64,000 nt of DNA from a bacterium (GTDB taxonomy: Bacteria; Planctomycetota; Planctomycetia; Pirellulales; Pirellulaceae), in the NCBI GenBank assembly GCA_016124445.1, contig WGNR01000012.1, forward strand, positions 744,001 to 808,000. Direction: 5' to 3'. The translations under genes and the position numbers were made by a program. How positions within the stretch are numbered: the stretch's first letter is position 1; the number at the start of each line of letters is the position of its first letter. A model generated the notes under the pieces. That model was not told the DNA's origin. It searched no databases and saw only the letters and a list, made by a program, of their open reading frames with translations. This document shows, piece after piece, positions 21,661 to 29,924 of the stretch.

Positions 21661-22251
21661 ATGTTTCAGTACCAATTCCCAGATTCCGACATCATTGACA
21701 GTTTCCTGGCGACGCAGCGTTCTCAGAAGTTCTCTTACTGCCACCAGGGAAAAACGGCAACCGGTCCCCCTGAGGGATTTAAGGTTGACCATACCCGAGT
21801 CAAACTGGGCCACGGCGAGGAGATCTTTCGCGCTGCTAAAGATGCACTTCGGAACTGGCAGCAGTTCGAGCTTGGCTGGGTAGCGGCTCGGCCAATCACG
21901 GCTGAGATTCGGGAAGGGGAAACGGTCTGCGTCATTGGCCATGCGGGGGGATTTTATTGGCTCAACGCGAGTCGGATCGTTTACGTGATTGACGAGGACC
22001 AACCGCATAGTCGATTTGGTTTCGCCTACGGGACACTTCCCGGGCACATGGAAATGGGAGAAGAACGCTTCCTGGTCGAGATCGATCCGGAAGGAGATGT
22101 CTGGTACGAGATCCTCGCATTTTCGCGTCCTAAACGATGGATCGTCTGGGCCGTCTATCCCTACATGCGGACGCTGCAGAAGCGATTTGCCTATCATTCG
22201 GCCGAGCGAATGAAACAGGTCGTGCACCAAAGTGTTGCCGCCGTGGCTTGA
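21661..22251 (+). CDS. DUF1990 family protein
   Basis: A 196-residue protein with the complete DUF1990 pattern: LGHGEEIFRAAKDALRNWQQ, then LGWVAARP, SRIVYVIDE, FGFAYGTLPGHMEMGEERFL and WYEILAFSRPKRWIVW. The family has no experimentally assigned function and is cytoplasmic. It is divergently oriented from an NAD(P)-binding protein, and the 105-bp spacer between them probably holds both promoters. Length and ends are normal for the family. Confidence 0.88.
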   Translation: MFQYQFPDSDIIDSFLATQRSQKFSYCHQGKTATGPPEGFKVDHTRVKLGHGEEIFRAAKDALRNWQQFELGWVAARPITAEIREGETVCVIGHAGGFYWLNASRIVYVIDEDQPHSRFGFAYGTLPGHMEMGEERFLVEIDPEGDVWYEILAFSRPKRWIVWAVYPYMRTLQKRFAYHSAERMKQVVHQSVAAVA

Positions 22252-22440
22252 GATGATCCCAAGTGTCTCGCGACGTACCTAGTCGGATGAAGCTCTGGTC
22301 AAAGTTTGTCAGGTCGGTAGATTGGGGCGGCTACATACGTAACAATGAGCGGTGACTCTCCAGCGAGTTCGAGGATCGGTAGATCGGTTTCTGCCGAGCC
22401 TGTGCTTTCAAACCACATCCCTTCAGGAGAAGACAGCAAC

Positions 22441-23007
22441 ATGAAATCGACCATCCTGACTCTGACCGTGCTGCTTTTGGGAATCCCGGGCCTGATCATG
22501 GCCGCCGAAGAAGAACACAAGGAAGAGCACGCGCATGCCCACCCAGAAAAGATGGCAATGCCATCAGAAGCCGTCGCCGTCCTGGCATCGACCAGCGGTA
22601 GCGACGTCAAAGGGGTGATCTTTCTCGAGCAGGAAGAAGGCTACGTGCATCTGACCGGTAAGATCATTGGCCTGGAACCAGGCGAACATGGCTTCCACAT
22701 TCATCAGTACGGCGACCTGACCAAGAGCGACGGTACCGGCGCCGGCGGTCACTACAATCCAGCCGGCCACGAACATGGTGGCCCTGGCGCGCACAGCCAC
22801 GCTGGCGATCTTGGCAACATTACCGCCAACGACAAAGGCGAAGCGACCATCAACGTCAAGGCCGAAGGCTTGGACTTGCACCAGGTTCTGGGCCGCTCGA
22901 TCGTTGTGCACGCCAAAGCTGACGACCTGAAGAGCCAGCCCTCGGGTGCTGCCGGTCCTCGCGTTGGTGTCGGCGTGATTGGTATCGCCCAGCCGAAAGA
23001 AAAATAA
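22441..23007 (+). CDS. sodC: Cu/Zn superoxide dismutase, secreted, cysteine-free
   Basis: A 188-residue precursor; AGGAG stands upstream of the ATG at 22441. The signal peptide (KSTILTLTVLLLGIPGLIMA) is followed by a His/Glu-rich tail HKEEHAHAH that may gather metal. Copper ligands lie in GFHIHQYGD, GGHYNP and VVHAKADD; zinc ligands in GGHYNPAGHEHG and HSHAGDLG. The substrate-guiding Arg is in GPRVGVGVIG. Both cysteines of the conserved disulfide are replaced and the protein contains no Cys. It converts superoxide to peroxide and oxygen in the periplasm. A strong terminator follows, shared with convergent aroE. Confidence 0.93.
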   Translation: MKSTILTLTVLLLGIPGLIMAAEEEHKEEHAHAHPEKMAMPSEAVAVLASTSGSDVKGVIFLEQEEGYVHLTGKIIGLEPGEHGFHIHQYGDLTKSDGTGAGGHYNPAGHEHGGPGAHSHAGDLGNITANDKGEATINVKAEGLDLHQVLGRSIVVHAKADDLKSQPSGAAGPRVGVGVIGIAQPKEK

Positions 23008-23043
23008 GCCACCAGGCTTGTTCAACTCGCGAACGAAAAAAGT

Positions 23044-23070
23044 AAGGCCCTCGAATCTCGAGGGCCTTTT
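23044..23070. terminator. Bidirectional terminator between sodC and aroE
   Basis: AAGGCCCTCGA (23044-23054) pairs perfectly with TCGAGGGCCTT (23058-23068) around a three-base loop, with A-rich and T-rich flanks. It serves the convergent sodC and aroE genes. Confidence 0.88.
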
Positions 23071-23108
23071 CTTATGCGCGGTCGGTTTCCTGTTCTCTCG
23101 TACCCTGA

Positions 23109-23957
23109 TCAGATCTGCAGGTACTCTTCCAATGCTTCGCGCATGACGCCTGGGTCGGGGTCGACGTCGGTCCAGATTTTGAAACCGATGACGCCTTGAT
23201 TGACCAGCATTCCCAGACCATCGATCGTGCGGCAACCGGCGTCCTGGGCTTCTTGCAGAAATTGAGTCCACGGCGGGTTGAAGATCACATCGGCCACGAT
23301 CATCGAATCGCGGAACGAATCAGGATCGACCGGAAGCTTCGCAGTGGAGTCGCACATGCCGATGCTGGTGGCGTTGATCACGATATCGGCATCCTCGGCC
23401 AATTGGTGCGTACCATTCCAGGGGATCCACTTCGACTCGATACCGACCCGCTGGCTGAGCAGGTTGGAAAGATCCCGGCCACGGCCGGCGTCGCGATTGA
23501 CGACATCGACCGAGGCGACCTTGCTCAGCCCCAACTCAACGGCAATTGCCCTTGCCGCGCCGCCAGCGCCGAACATCACGACCTTCTTTCCTTCCGGTTC
23601 GACGACTTCCTTCAAGGCCGACACGAACCCTTTGCCGTCGGTGTTCTCGCCGACAAAGCCGTCCCCTTCGCGGTAGATGCAGTTGACGGCACCCATCAAC
23701 TCGGCCGCTTCGCTCAATCGCTTGAGATGCGGAATGACGGCTACCTTGTGCGGGATGGTGAAGTTGCCGCCTCGAAAGCCCATCGCCTTCATTCCGGCGA
23801 CCGCGGCCGCCAGATTGTCAGGAGAGACTTCCAAAGTGAGGTACCGCCAATCAAGGCCGGCGGCGGCAAACGCACGCTCCATCATGAACTGAGACGGGTT
23901 GCCGGCGACCGGCTGGCCCATGCAGCAGACGATTTCCTGAATCGATTCGTTAGACAT
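23109..23957 (-). CDS. aroE: Shikimate 5-dehydrogenase
   Basis: A 282-residue enzyme that reduces 3-dehydroshikimate with NADPH. Visible motifs are GGNFTIPHKVAV (catalytic Lys), ENTDGKGF (Asp partner) and VVMFGAGGAARAIAVELGL (Rossmann loop), with INATSIGMCDS and GLGMLVNQGVIGF near the end. The N-terminal shikimate-binding motif usually read as S-x-S-x-P-x-x-H-N is poorly conserved here (GQPVAGNPSQFMMERAF), so a quinate/shikimate-type relative with altered substrate is possible. Cytoplasmic, aromatic amino acid pathway; no other aro genes are adjacent. Confidence 0.87.
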   Translation of the reverse strand: MSNESIQEIVCCMGQPVAGNPSQFMMERAFAAAGLDWRYLTLEVSPDNLAAAVAGMKAMGFRGGNFTIPHKVAVIPHLKRLSEAAELMGAVNCIYREGDGFVGENTDGKGFVSALKEVVEPEGKKVVMFGAGGAARAIAVELGLSKVASVDVVNRDAGRGRDLSNLLSQRVGIESKWIPWNGTHQLAEDADIVINATSIGMCDSTAKLPVDPDSFRDSMIVADVIFNPPWTQFLQEAQDAGCRTIDGLGMLVNQGVIGFKIWTDVDPDPGVMREALEEYLQI

Positions 23958-24172
23958 GATTTCCAGGGCTGGATGGTTTTGGGGGTGGGGTGAATCTCAG
24001 CGATCAATTTTGCCGGGCTCCGACCCGTTTTGCAATGTTGCTCCTACGGCTGAGCGGAAATCGGCATGACAACGGGCACAAACGGTACGATCCCAACGCC
24101 ATGGCTTGCTTTTTTTGCCCGGCAGATCAACAAACGGTGAAGTTCTGTCCTGCCGTAATCACGATGGGAGGG

Positions 24173-24907
24173 ATGATCACTCCTGGAAGATTTCTGATTG
24201 CTTTACTCCTGTTGGCCAGTGTTTGCATCGATTTCTCGATCGCCGCGAACGTCCATTCGGTCAAGCCGTCTGAAATGGTCTTTGGCTGCCTGTTGGGCCT
24301 GATCCTGGGGCAAATCGGTCTGATCGCCGCCGGCTGGATCCGTCGACCGACGGCCTGGCCTGCCTGGTCGGCTGGAATGCTGGCTGGCATCGCCGCTGGA
24401 AGCTTTCTGTTGGGAACCATGGAACAGGTACCGCTACTGCACTGGACGATCCTCCTGAGCGTCTATGCGGTGCTGTGCGTGGCGTTGCCGACGATCTATC
24501 GTTTGGGTCGCCGGGAAGCAAAAGCGCAATTCTCACTGGCCGCCATCTTCGCTTTGACGACAGCCTCGACGCTGGTTTGCGTGGCGATCACGCAATGCAA
24601 CTTTCCGTGGGAACAACTACCGATCGCGCTGCCAGGCCTGATGGTCTGGAGCTGCCCGGTGATGGTGGTCGCATTGGTTCTTTCCGATGAGTTTGCCGAT
24701 CGCCCGCGTCAATTGGCAATCGGCCTGGGGGCGATCCTGGCCATTGCGGTAACCGCGGCGTGGCTATTGCCGGCACTCTGGAATCGATTGCCGCTGGTGA
24801 TCGCCTGGGAAAGTTTCTATCTGCTGATTGCCGGGATCGTAGCATTGACGGCGATAGCCAATGACGAAGAAGTTTCTTTGAAACGTTCGTCCTCTTTGAG
24901 GTCTTAG
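24173..24907 (+). CDS. Multi-pass membrane protein, QFSL array member 1
   Basis: A 244-residue protein with about seven hydrophobic segments. The ATG at 24173 is chosen because GGGAGG precedes it and the frame upstream is not hydrophobic or conserved. It has the array features GLILGQIGLIAAGW near residue 45 and a short cytoplasmic-looking loop with AKAQFSLAAIFAL near 120, followed by two further helices. It is the most divergent of the first four copies. No transporter or enzyme motif was recognised; the function is unknown. Confidence 0.68.
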   Translation: MITPGRFLIALLLLASVCIDFSIAANVHSVKPSEMVFGCLLGLILGQIGLIAAGWIRRPTAWPAWSAGMLAGIAAGSFLLGTMEQVPLLHWTILLSVYAVLCVALPTIYRLGRREAKAQFSLAAIFALTTASTLVCVAITQCNFPWEQLPIALPGLMVWSCPVMVVALVLSDEFADRPRQLAIGLGAILAIAVTAAWLLPALWNRLPLVIAWESFYLLIAGIVALTAIANDEEVSLKRSSSLRS

Positions 24908-24933
24908 CCTGAGAGATTGGTTATGCTGTCGGC

Positions 24934-25662
24934 ATGACCGAGAAACCTTACTGGCTGCTGATCTATAGCGTTTTGCCCCACGTCCTGTTCGACGCATTCT
25001 GGGCATTGCTGGCTCTTTCTCAGCTGTCGATGTATGTGACCGCGATTAGCTATTTTATTTTGATGGGACTGTTGTTGGGGCAGCTCGGAACGTGTTGCAC
25101 GCTTTGGTTACGGAGAAGGGGACTATGGGCATTGTCTTCCTTGGGAATCGTGTTGGTAAGCATCTCGGCAATTTCCATCTCGGCATCGCTCGACCATAAC
25201 GACTTTCGGGAATTGTCCAGCATAACGACATTGGTCTTCATATTTACGCCCCTTTATTGCCTGGGGCCCATGTCGGTTTGGCGTTCCTTTTCGGCCGAGC
25301 GAGTCCCTCAGTTCTCGCTACGGAACATTTTCATCTTTACCGTCGTGGTGGCCGTACTTTGTTTTGCGGCGTTGCATTACCGTTCGGTTGGCTCTATGGC
25401 GTTTGCGACCTTGTTGATTGCGTTGCCGTCGATACTTGCCTGTATCATGTTGGTGATGCTCGATGATTTACCGATATACACGCTGTTTAGTTTCGGCACC
25501 GGCATGTTAAGTCTGGTCATCATGGGAGCAATAAGTGGTGGCTCGCCTGATGTGTTGCTCATCAGCGTGTTTCAATCGTTCGCCGTCTGGGTTGGTGGCA
25601 TTCAATTGATGCTCCTCTTTCCCGAACACACACTCGCGACAAACGACCAGCCGCAGCAATGA
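24934..25662 (+). CDS. Multi-pass membrane protein, QFSL array member 2
   Basis: A 242-residue hydrophobic protein. It carries the array landmarks LLLGQLGTCCTLWLRRRG, then LYCLGPMSVWRSF, PQFSLRNIFIFTVVVAVLCF, LPSILACIM and the C-terminal VWVGGIQLMLLFP. It starts 26 bp after the previous gene, and its stop overlaps the start of the next one (ATGA), which argues for one operon. The fixed QFSLR motif between a basic loop and a helix recurs in many planctomycete membrane proteins. The role is unknown. Confidence 0.72.
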   Translation: MTEKPYWLLIYSVLPHVLFDAFWALLALSQLSMYVTAISYFILMGLLLGQLGTCCTLWLRRRGLWALSSLGIVLVSISAISISASLDHNDFRELSSITTLVFIFTPLYCLGPMSVWRSFSAERVPQFSLRNIFIFTVVVAVLCFAALHYRSVGSMAFATLLIALPSILACIMLVMLDDLPIYTLFSFGTGMLSLVIMGAISGGSPDVLLISVFQSFAVWVGGIQLMLLFPEHTLATNDQPQQ

Positions 25663-26375
25663 ACCGCGCGAATCCGTTGATCTACTTCTTTGTTCCGCAA
25701 TTTGGCATCGACGCTTTGGTGGCGTCTGCCCTTTATTGGCAGCCGTTGGGAGAGAAAGGCTCTGCCTTGCCGGCGGCGTTTTTGGGAATTCTGATGGGAC
25801 AGTTCGGGCTATGTTGCGCGTGGCGTTTACGAAGCAAAGCATCATTGGTGGTTTTCTACCTGATGATCCTTGGCTTGGCCGTTGCCGCGATGGCCGTGGT
25901 TTCTACGTTCGAACGGTTCGAGGGAGCGGTGTTCGGGGTGCTGATGATCGGCGTTTTGCTGGCCTTTTATTGTCTCGGCCCCGTTTCGCTCTGGCGTTGG
26001 CTTGCCGCTCATCGCACAGGCCAGTTTTCGCTTCGCGAGATCCTTGTGTCTACCGCCGTTGTGGCGCTGCTCTGCATGGCAGCGGCGAGCGGACCGTTCC
26101 TATTTGCTGTCGCCGTGCAGGTTCTGTTGTTAGCGGTTCCGACCATCGTCGCCAGCCTGTTAATCGCAACGATCGAGTCCCCTGTTTTGTATGCTTATTG
26201 GATGTTTCTGGTCGGAGCAATTTCTCTTTTGTTCGGGGCCGGACTAGCTCAGGGAGATCCGGGATTCTTACTCTTCTTCCTGGCTCAATCGACGATCGTG
26301 TGGCTGGGCGGCTTGCAGTTGATCTCGATGATTCCCGATCTTCCAGCGGTTAAGACGGAAGAACAGGTTTCCTAA
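25659..26375 (+). CDS. Multi-pass membrane protein, QFSL array member 3
   Basis: A 238-residue hydrophobic protein that overlaps the previous gene by four bases. Landmarks are ILMGQFGLCCAWRLRSK, FYCLGPVSLWRWLAAHRTG, QFSLREILVSTAVVALLCMA, VPTIVASLL and VWLGGLQLISMIP, the same order and spacing as in member 2. It is likely an integral inner-membrane protein with about seven helices. The tight coupling to member 2 suggests equal amounts of both proteins and possibly a hetero-oligomer. Confidence 0.72.
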   Translation: MNRANPLIYFFVPQFGIDALVASALYWQPLGEKGSALPAAFLGILMGQFGLCCAWRLRSKASLVVFYLMILGLAVAAMAVVSTFERFEGAVFGVLMIGVLLAFYCLGPVSLWRWLAAHRTGQFSLREILVSTAVVALLCMAAASGPFLFAVAVQVLLLAVPTIVASLLIATIESPVLYAYWMFLVGAISLLFGAGLAQGDPGFLLFFLAQSTIVWLGGLQLISMIPDLPAVKTEEQVS

Positions 26376-26432
26376 AGGGCAATTGCTTCGCCCTGAATTG
26401 ATTCAGTCATCGCCGCTCTGTTCGTTTATGTT

Positions 26433-27167
26433 ATGGGAATGACCGAAAACCGATTCAAGCCGCTCCCGATCCTTGTCATGCTGTATGTCGTGATCGATGT
26501 GTGCATGGCTTGTGTGGCCAGTTGGCAATCTACGGATGAGTTCCGCAGTATCTTTTGGATTGCCCTGATTGGTCTACTTTGGGGGCAATTCGGCACGTGC
26601 TGTGCCATTTGGCTCCGTTTCCCTTCACTACGTCGACTGGCTATCGGCGGGATGTTGGTTATCACGCTGGTCGTGATTGGCATCGTCACCGACCATGGAC
26701 GTCCGAATTCGGAAGGTGCCGCCTTTACGGTTGCGATTGGCTTGGGATTCACCGCCGTTTATTGTCTGGGACCGATCTTGCTTTGGCGTTGGCTTTCTTC
26801 CCGTGGCTTTCGTCAGTTTTCTTTAAGCGATGCTTTCGTTGCCACGACAGTCGCCGCCGTTTTTTGTCTGGCAGCGATGAATTACCAATTGACGATCATG
26901 ATTGCTGTCGTCGTGCTGCTGATCGCCAGCCCGACAATTATTGCCAGCACCGTAAGCGCCACTATCAATGATCGCTCATCGTTCGCTTTGCTCATGTTCT
27001 TTATTTGTAATTTGAGTTTGGCGGTAGGTGCCGTCTTGGGACCGATTGACAAGCAGGCCTATACCATACTGCTCACGCAATCGACGATCACATGGCTAGG
27101 CGGAACGCTGTTGATGTCGGTGTCGGCCAACGACGATCCATCTTCGATTGAGGAACCAACGGCATGA
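26433..27167 (+). CDS. Multi-pass membrane protein, QFSL array member 4
   Basis: A 244-residue hydrophobic protein with GLLWGQFGTCCAIWLRF, YCLGPILLWRWLSSRGF, RQFSLSDAFVATTVAAVFCL, SPTIIASTV and TWLGGTLLMSVSA, matching members 2 and 3. It begins 57 bp after member 3, and its last four bases overlap the start of member 5 (ATGA). The loss of Arg after QFSL (here Ser) shows that the core of the motif is Q-F-S-L. The function is unknown. Confidence 0.72.
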   Translation: MGMTENRFKPLPILVMLYVVIDVCMACVASWQSTDEFRSIFWIALIGLLWGQFGTCCAIWLRFPSLRRLAIGGMLVITLVVIGIVTDHGRPNSEGAAFTVAIGLGFTAVYCLGPILLWRWLSSRGFRQFSLSDAFVATTVAAVFCLAAMNYQLTIMIAVVVLLIASPTIIASTVSATINDRSSFALLMFFICNLSLAVGAVLGPIDKQAYTILLTQSTITWLGGTLLMSVSANDDPSSIEEPTA

Positions 27168-27919
27168 ACCCTTGGCCGGAACCTTTGAAGCGGCTGATGG
27201 CGGTTGGCATTGGGCTGCACCTGCTTTTTGTTCTGTTGCCGTTGCCTGGATATATGCGGATCGGGTTTCTCGCCGGGTTGTCAGGCGGCTACCTGGCGAC
27301 GGCCTCCGCGGCGTATGTTCGCACGAAAGTCGCTCACCCCCATTTTTATGCGGCCATCCTGGCGATTTGGTTGTTTTGGGTCGGACTGCTTTGGTGGCAG
27401 CAATGGATGACGCTGCTCGATGCGGTGATCGAGCCGTTCTTCACCGTCGTCTTTTTTGTCGGTGCCTGCCTGGGAATCTCGTTTTATGCCCGCTGGAAAT
27501 CGGGGCAGAATCACTTCCAGTTTTCGCTGATCGAGCTGATCAGTCTGATGACGATTGTGGCAGGAATCAGCGTGGTCATTCGCCAGTATTCCCTTTCCGC
27601 CAGCCTGATTGGGATGGTGATCCCTTGTATCCTGACGACCATCACCGCCTGCTATGTGCTGGCGATTTGCGAGCGCGAAAGCAGGTGGTATGGCGCGGTA
27701 ATGTTCGGTTACTTGATCTTGCTACTCATTCTCCAAGGACTGCAAGGCATCAACCAGATGTTCTATGTTTCGGTTATTCATTGGCCGATGCTGGTCGGAG
27801 GAAGCAGGATGCTGCTCCAGATCCCCAAAGATGAAATCGAAACCGAAGCGGCTAGCTCGGAAGCCACAGCGAGCCCGCCTCCGTCCGATCCGACGGCTGG
27901 CCAACCCGACGAGCTTTGA
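27164..27919 (+). CDS. Multi-pass membrane protein, QFSL array member 5 (divergent)
   Basis: A 251-residue protein with about seven hydrophobic segments and a Ser/Glu/Pro-rich tail. It keeps the ARWKSGQNHFQFSLIELISL segment near residue 118 and the C-terminal pattern HWPMLVGGSRMLLQIP, but lacks the G-Q-x-G-x-C-C motif of members 2-4, so it is the most distant copy. Translationally coupled to member 4. Its 3' end overlaps the convergent methyltransferase gene by 68 bp. Confidence 0.68.
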   Translation: MNPWPEPLKRLMAVGIGLHLLFVLLPLPGYMRIGFLAGLSGGYLATASAAYVRTKVAHPHFYAAILAIWLFWVGLLWWQQWMTLLDAVIEPFFTVVFFVGACLGISFYARWKSGQNHFQFSLIELISLMTIVAGISVVIRQYSLSASLIGMVIPCILTTITACYVLAICERESRWYGAVMFGYLILLLILQGLQGINQMFYVSVIHWPMLVGGSRMLLQIPKDEIETEAASSEATASPPPSDPTAGQPDEL

Positions 27920-28679
27920 TCCGCACGTACGGGGCAATGTAGCGGCTGCGGTCTTCAAAGCTGTTTGGCTCCGCATCTGGCTTGGCATGCAGCGGCTCCA
28001 CTAAATCTTCGATCACCATGCCGGCGCGGCAGATGCCTCCGATCAGCTGATCCCAGCGGTGAAGGTATTCGAGCGTTCCTTCTTCGCGATGCCGGCTGCC
28101 GCGAACCTCGTGCAGGGGACCCGTTCGATAGTACGGCTCGATCAGTTCGTAACCGTTCTCGCTACGGCGGACGTCGGCCTGCAGGCTGGTCGGCGTTTTG
28201 TGCTGGCTAATATAAAGCCCGCCTCCGCACAGTACCTTGGCGACTTCGCGAAACACGGGAGCGACATCCGGCACATAACAGGTACTGACCGGATGAATCA
28301 CCAGGTCGAAGTCGGCCGGGGCGAACATCGAGAGATCGTCCATCGATGCCTCGACGGTGCGTAGCTGCAAGCCGCGGTCAGCCGCCACGCGGCGATCGAT
28401 TTCAAGTTGGGCTCCGCTGATATCGACCACCGTGACGATCGCTCCGGCGGCGGCATACAGTGGCCCTTGCCGGCCGCCGCCCGCGGCCAGACACAAGACG
28501 CGTTGCCCGTAGATGCTATCCCCCAGCCAGCCCCAGCGGTCGATCGTTTTCAGCGGGTTCTTGAAGTCCGCTTCCTTGGCCGGCTGCGCGAAGCGATGTC
28601 CCCCGCGCGCCATGCGGTCCCAGGCACCTTGATTGTGCTTTTTCGCGGGAGAGTTTTCATGTTGCGAAGGATCGTTCAA
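27852..28679 (-). CDS. Class I SAM-dependent methyltransferase
   Basis: A 275-residue protein. The AdoMet-binding core is visible as RVLCLAAGGGRQGPLYAAAG (motif I), VTVVDISGAQLEIDRR (acidic end of strand 2), VEASMDDLSMFAPADFDLV and the post-core VAKVLCGGGLYISQHKT. The N-terminal 40 residues, polar with AWDRMARGGHRFAQ, match methyltransferases acting on small molecules. The substrate is unknown. It is convergent with the last QFSL gene, overlapping by 68 bp, and its stop is 780 bp from the opposite end of the NPFxSP cluster. Confidence 0.83.
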   Translation of the reverse strand: MNDPSQHENSPAKKHNQGAWDRMARGGHRFAQPAKEADFKNPLKTIDRWGWLGDSIYGQRVLCLAAGGGRQGPLYAAAGAIVTVVDISGAQLEIDRRVAADRGLQLRTVEASMDDLSMFAPADFDLVIHPVSTCYVPDVAPVFREVAKVLCGGGLYISQHKTPTSLQADVRRSENGYELIEPYYRTGPLHEVRGSRHREEGTLEYLHRWDQLIGGICRAGMVIEDLVEPLHAKPDAEPNSFEDRSRYIAPYVRIKARRVGQPSDRTEAGSLWLPS

Positions 28680-28690
28680 ATGCTCTTTAC

Positions 28691-29071
28691 CTATGCATGC
28701 GACGGTTGGATCAATCGCTGGTAGCCATCAAAAAGTACTAGCCCAGCGATCAACAAATAACCCACCAAAAACTGGACAGGCAATCCGGACACCATAACCA
28801 AAATGGTAACCGGCGTTATCCAACCTAGAAACCGCGTCAACGGATGGGGGTAAATCAGCAATCCACCCAGCGTACCTGAAATAGCCGCCAGAAGGCCATG
28901 GGCTAGACTTCCAATTCCTAAACCAGCCAAGAGATGCATCGAGCAGAGCCCGAAATAAATGAGAAAAGCGACAACGATCAGATTGTTCCTCTCCGTACGC
29001 GTACCGCCCAAAGCTGCGGTCTGCTGGGCTGCTGTAGGCGAAGCGAACGGGTTATCTTCGTGCTGGTTCAA
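28691..29071 (-). CDS. NPFxSP membrane protein 5 (last of cluster)
   Basis: A 126-residue protein that begins NQHEDNPFASP, a polar leader followed by about four hydrophobic segments. The DNPFASP start is the hallmark of a large class of small planctomycete membrane proteins of unknown function. It is the promoter-distal gene of a five-gene minus-strand cluster, and its start overlaps the stop of the preceding gene by four bases. Confidence 0.68.
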   Translation of the reverse strand: MNQHEDNPFASPTAAQQTAALGGTRTERNNLIVVAFLIYFGLCSMHLLAGLGIGSLAHGLLAAISGTLGGLLIYPHPLTRFLGWITPVTILVMVSGLPVQFLVGYLLIAGLVLFDGYQRLIQPSHA

Positions 29072-29487
29072 GCGTTTTCCCCAGGCTGCGTTTGAGATCC
29101 TTCTTTGATGGTCAGCAAGACGAAACTGATTCCAAGATAGAACGCCGCGAAGTAGAGCCAGGCCAGCGAATGTTCAATCGGAGCGATGACGAACAGGGCG
29201 CCGATCGTTAGCGCGTAGTAGCCTGTGAAAGTTCGCAGCCTTCGTGAGGCAAATAAAAGAAAGATCCCAATCGTTCCGGAACAGCACATCAGCAACCCGT
29301 GAACAAGGTTTGCTTCCGGCAAGCTGGCTGCAAAATGGCTCGCGGACAACAGCATCAAACCGCACCAGGTGAAAAAGATCGTGGGAGTGATCTCCAGGCG
29401 GGGCTCATCAGCCAACGGTTCTGGCAGCGGCTGAGAACACTCAATCGACTTGGGCGATGAGAACGGGTTGTCTTCGTGCTCGATCAA
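29068..29487 (-). CDS. NPFxSP membrane protein 4
   Basis: A 139-residue protein that begins IEHEDNPFSSPKS, followed by a Pro/Glu-rich linker and about four hydrophobic segments. The shared HEDNPF core with the next gene, and the shared pattern LVHGLLMCCSGTIG against LAHGLLAAISGTLG in the last member, mark recent duplication. Translation is coupled to the following gene by an ATGA overlap. The function is unknown. Confidence 0.7.
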   Translation of the reverse strand: MIEHEDNPFSSPKSIECSQPLPEPLADEPRLEITPTIFFTWCGLMLLSASHFAASLPEANLVHGLLMCCSGTIGIFLLFASRRLRTFTGYYALTIGALFVIAPIEHSLAWLYFAAFYLGISFVLLTIKEGSQTQPGENA

Positions 29488-29492
29488 GCGAA

Positions 29493-29915
29493 CTAAATCC
29501 GTCTTAAGTAGTACCCACCCGCAGCGTGCAGCAGCAGGATGACAATCACCACGTACATTAACATCGGCGGGATGCCGACGATTACCAGAAGCGATTCATC
29601 CAGGAACCCGAAGACCATGATGCCGGCAGAAACCAGCGCCATCAGCGCTGCATAGTTCAGACAGATCATCAGCGAGATTGGCGACCGGAAGAGAGCGACG
29701 AAGCCGAACATACAACTTAAGCCGCCGATGAGGCCTTGGGCCGGGTTCCTTCCGATCAACATGGCGCCGAAATGCAGGATGGCGACGAGCTCGAAGAGCA
29801 TACAGATAATCCCCACCACGCTCGGCATCGGCGCGTCGACAGGATCTTCAGATGTCGATTGGGCATTATCGACTGCCGGCGATTGAAATGGGTTTTCGTT
29901 GGGTGAATCTGACAT
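29493..29915 (-). CDS. NPFxSP membrane protein 3
   Basis: A 140-residue protein that begins SDSPNENPFQSPAVDN, then an acidic linker and four hydrophobic segments; the block PAQGLIGGLSCMFGF aligns with the HGLL..SGT block of the neighbouring members. It lies five bases before the next gene and nine after the previous one, so the cluster is very likely one operon. The function is unknown. Confidence 0.7.
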   Translation of the reverse strand: MSDSPNENPFQSPAVDNAQSTSEDPVDAPMPSVVGIICMLFELVAILHFGAMLIGRNPAQGLIGGLSCMFGFVALFRSPISLMICLNYAALMALVSAGIMVFGFLDESLLVIVGIPPMLMYVVIVILLLHAAGGYYLRRI

Positions 29916-29924
29916 CGGTTCGAT

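Noticed and set aside
27148..27834. Open frame of 228 residues on the plus strand overlapping the fifth QFSL gene
   Set aside because: The QFSL frame has membrane segments and paralogue blocks; this one is Arg/Asp/His-rich shadow sequence.
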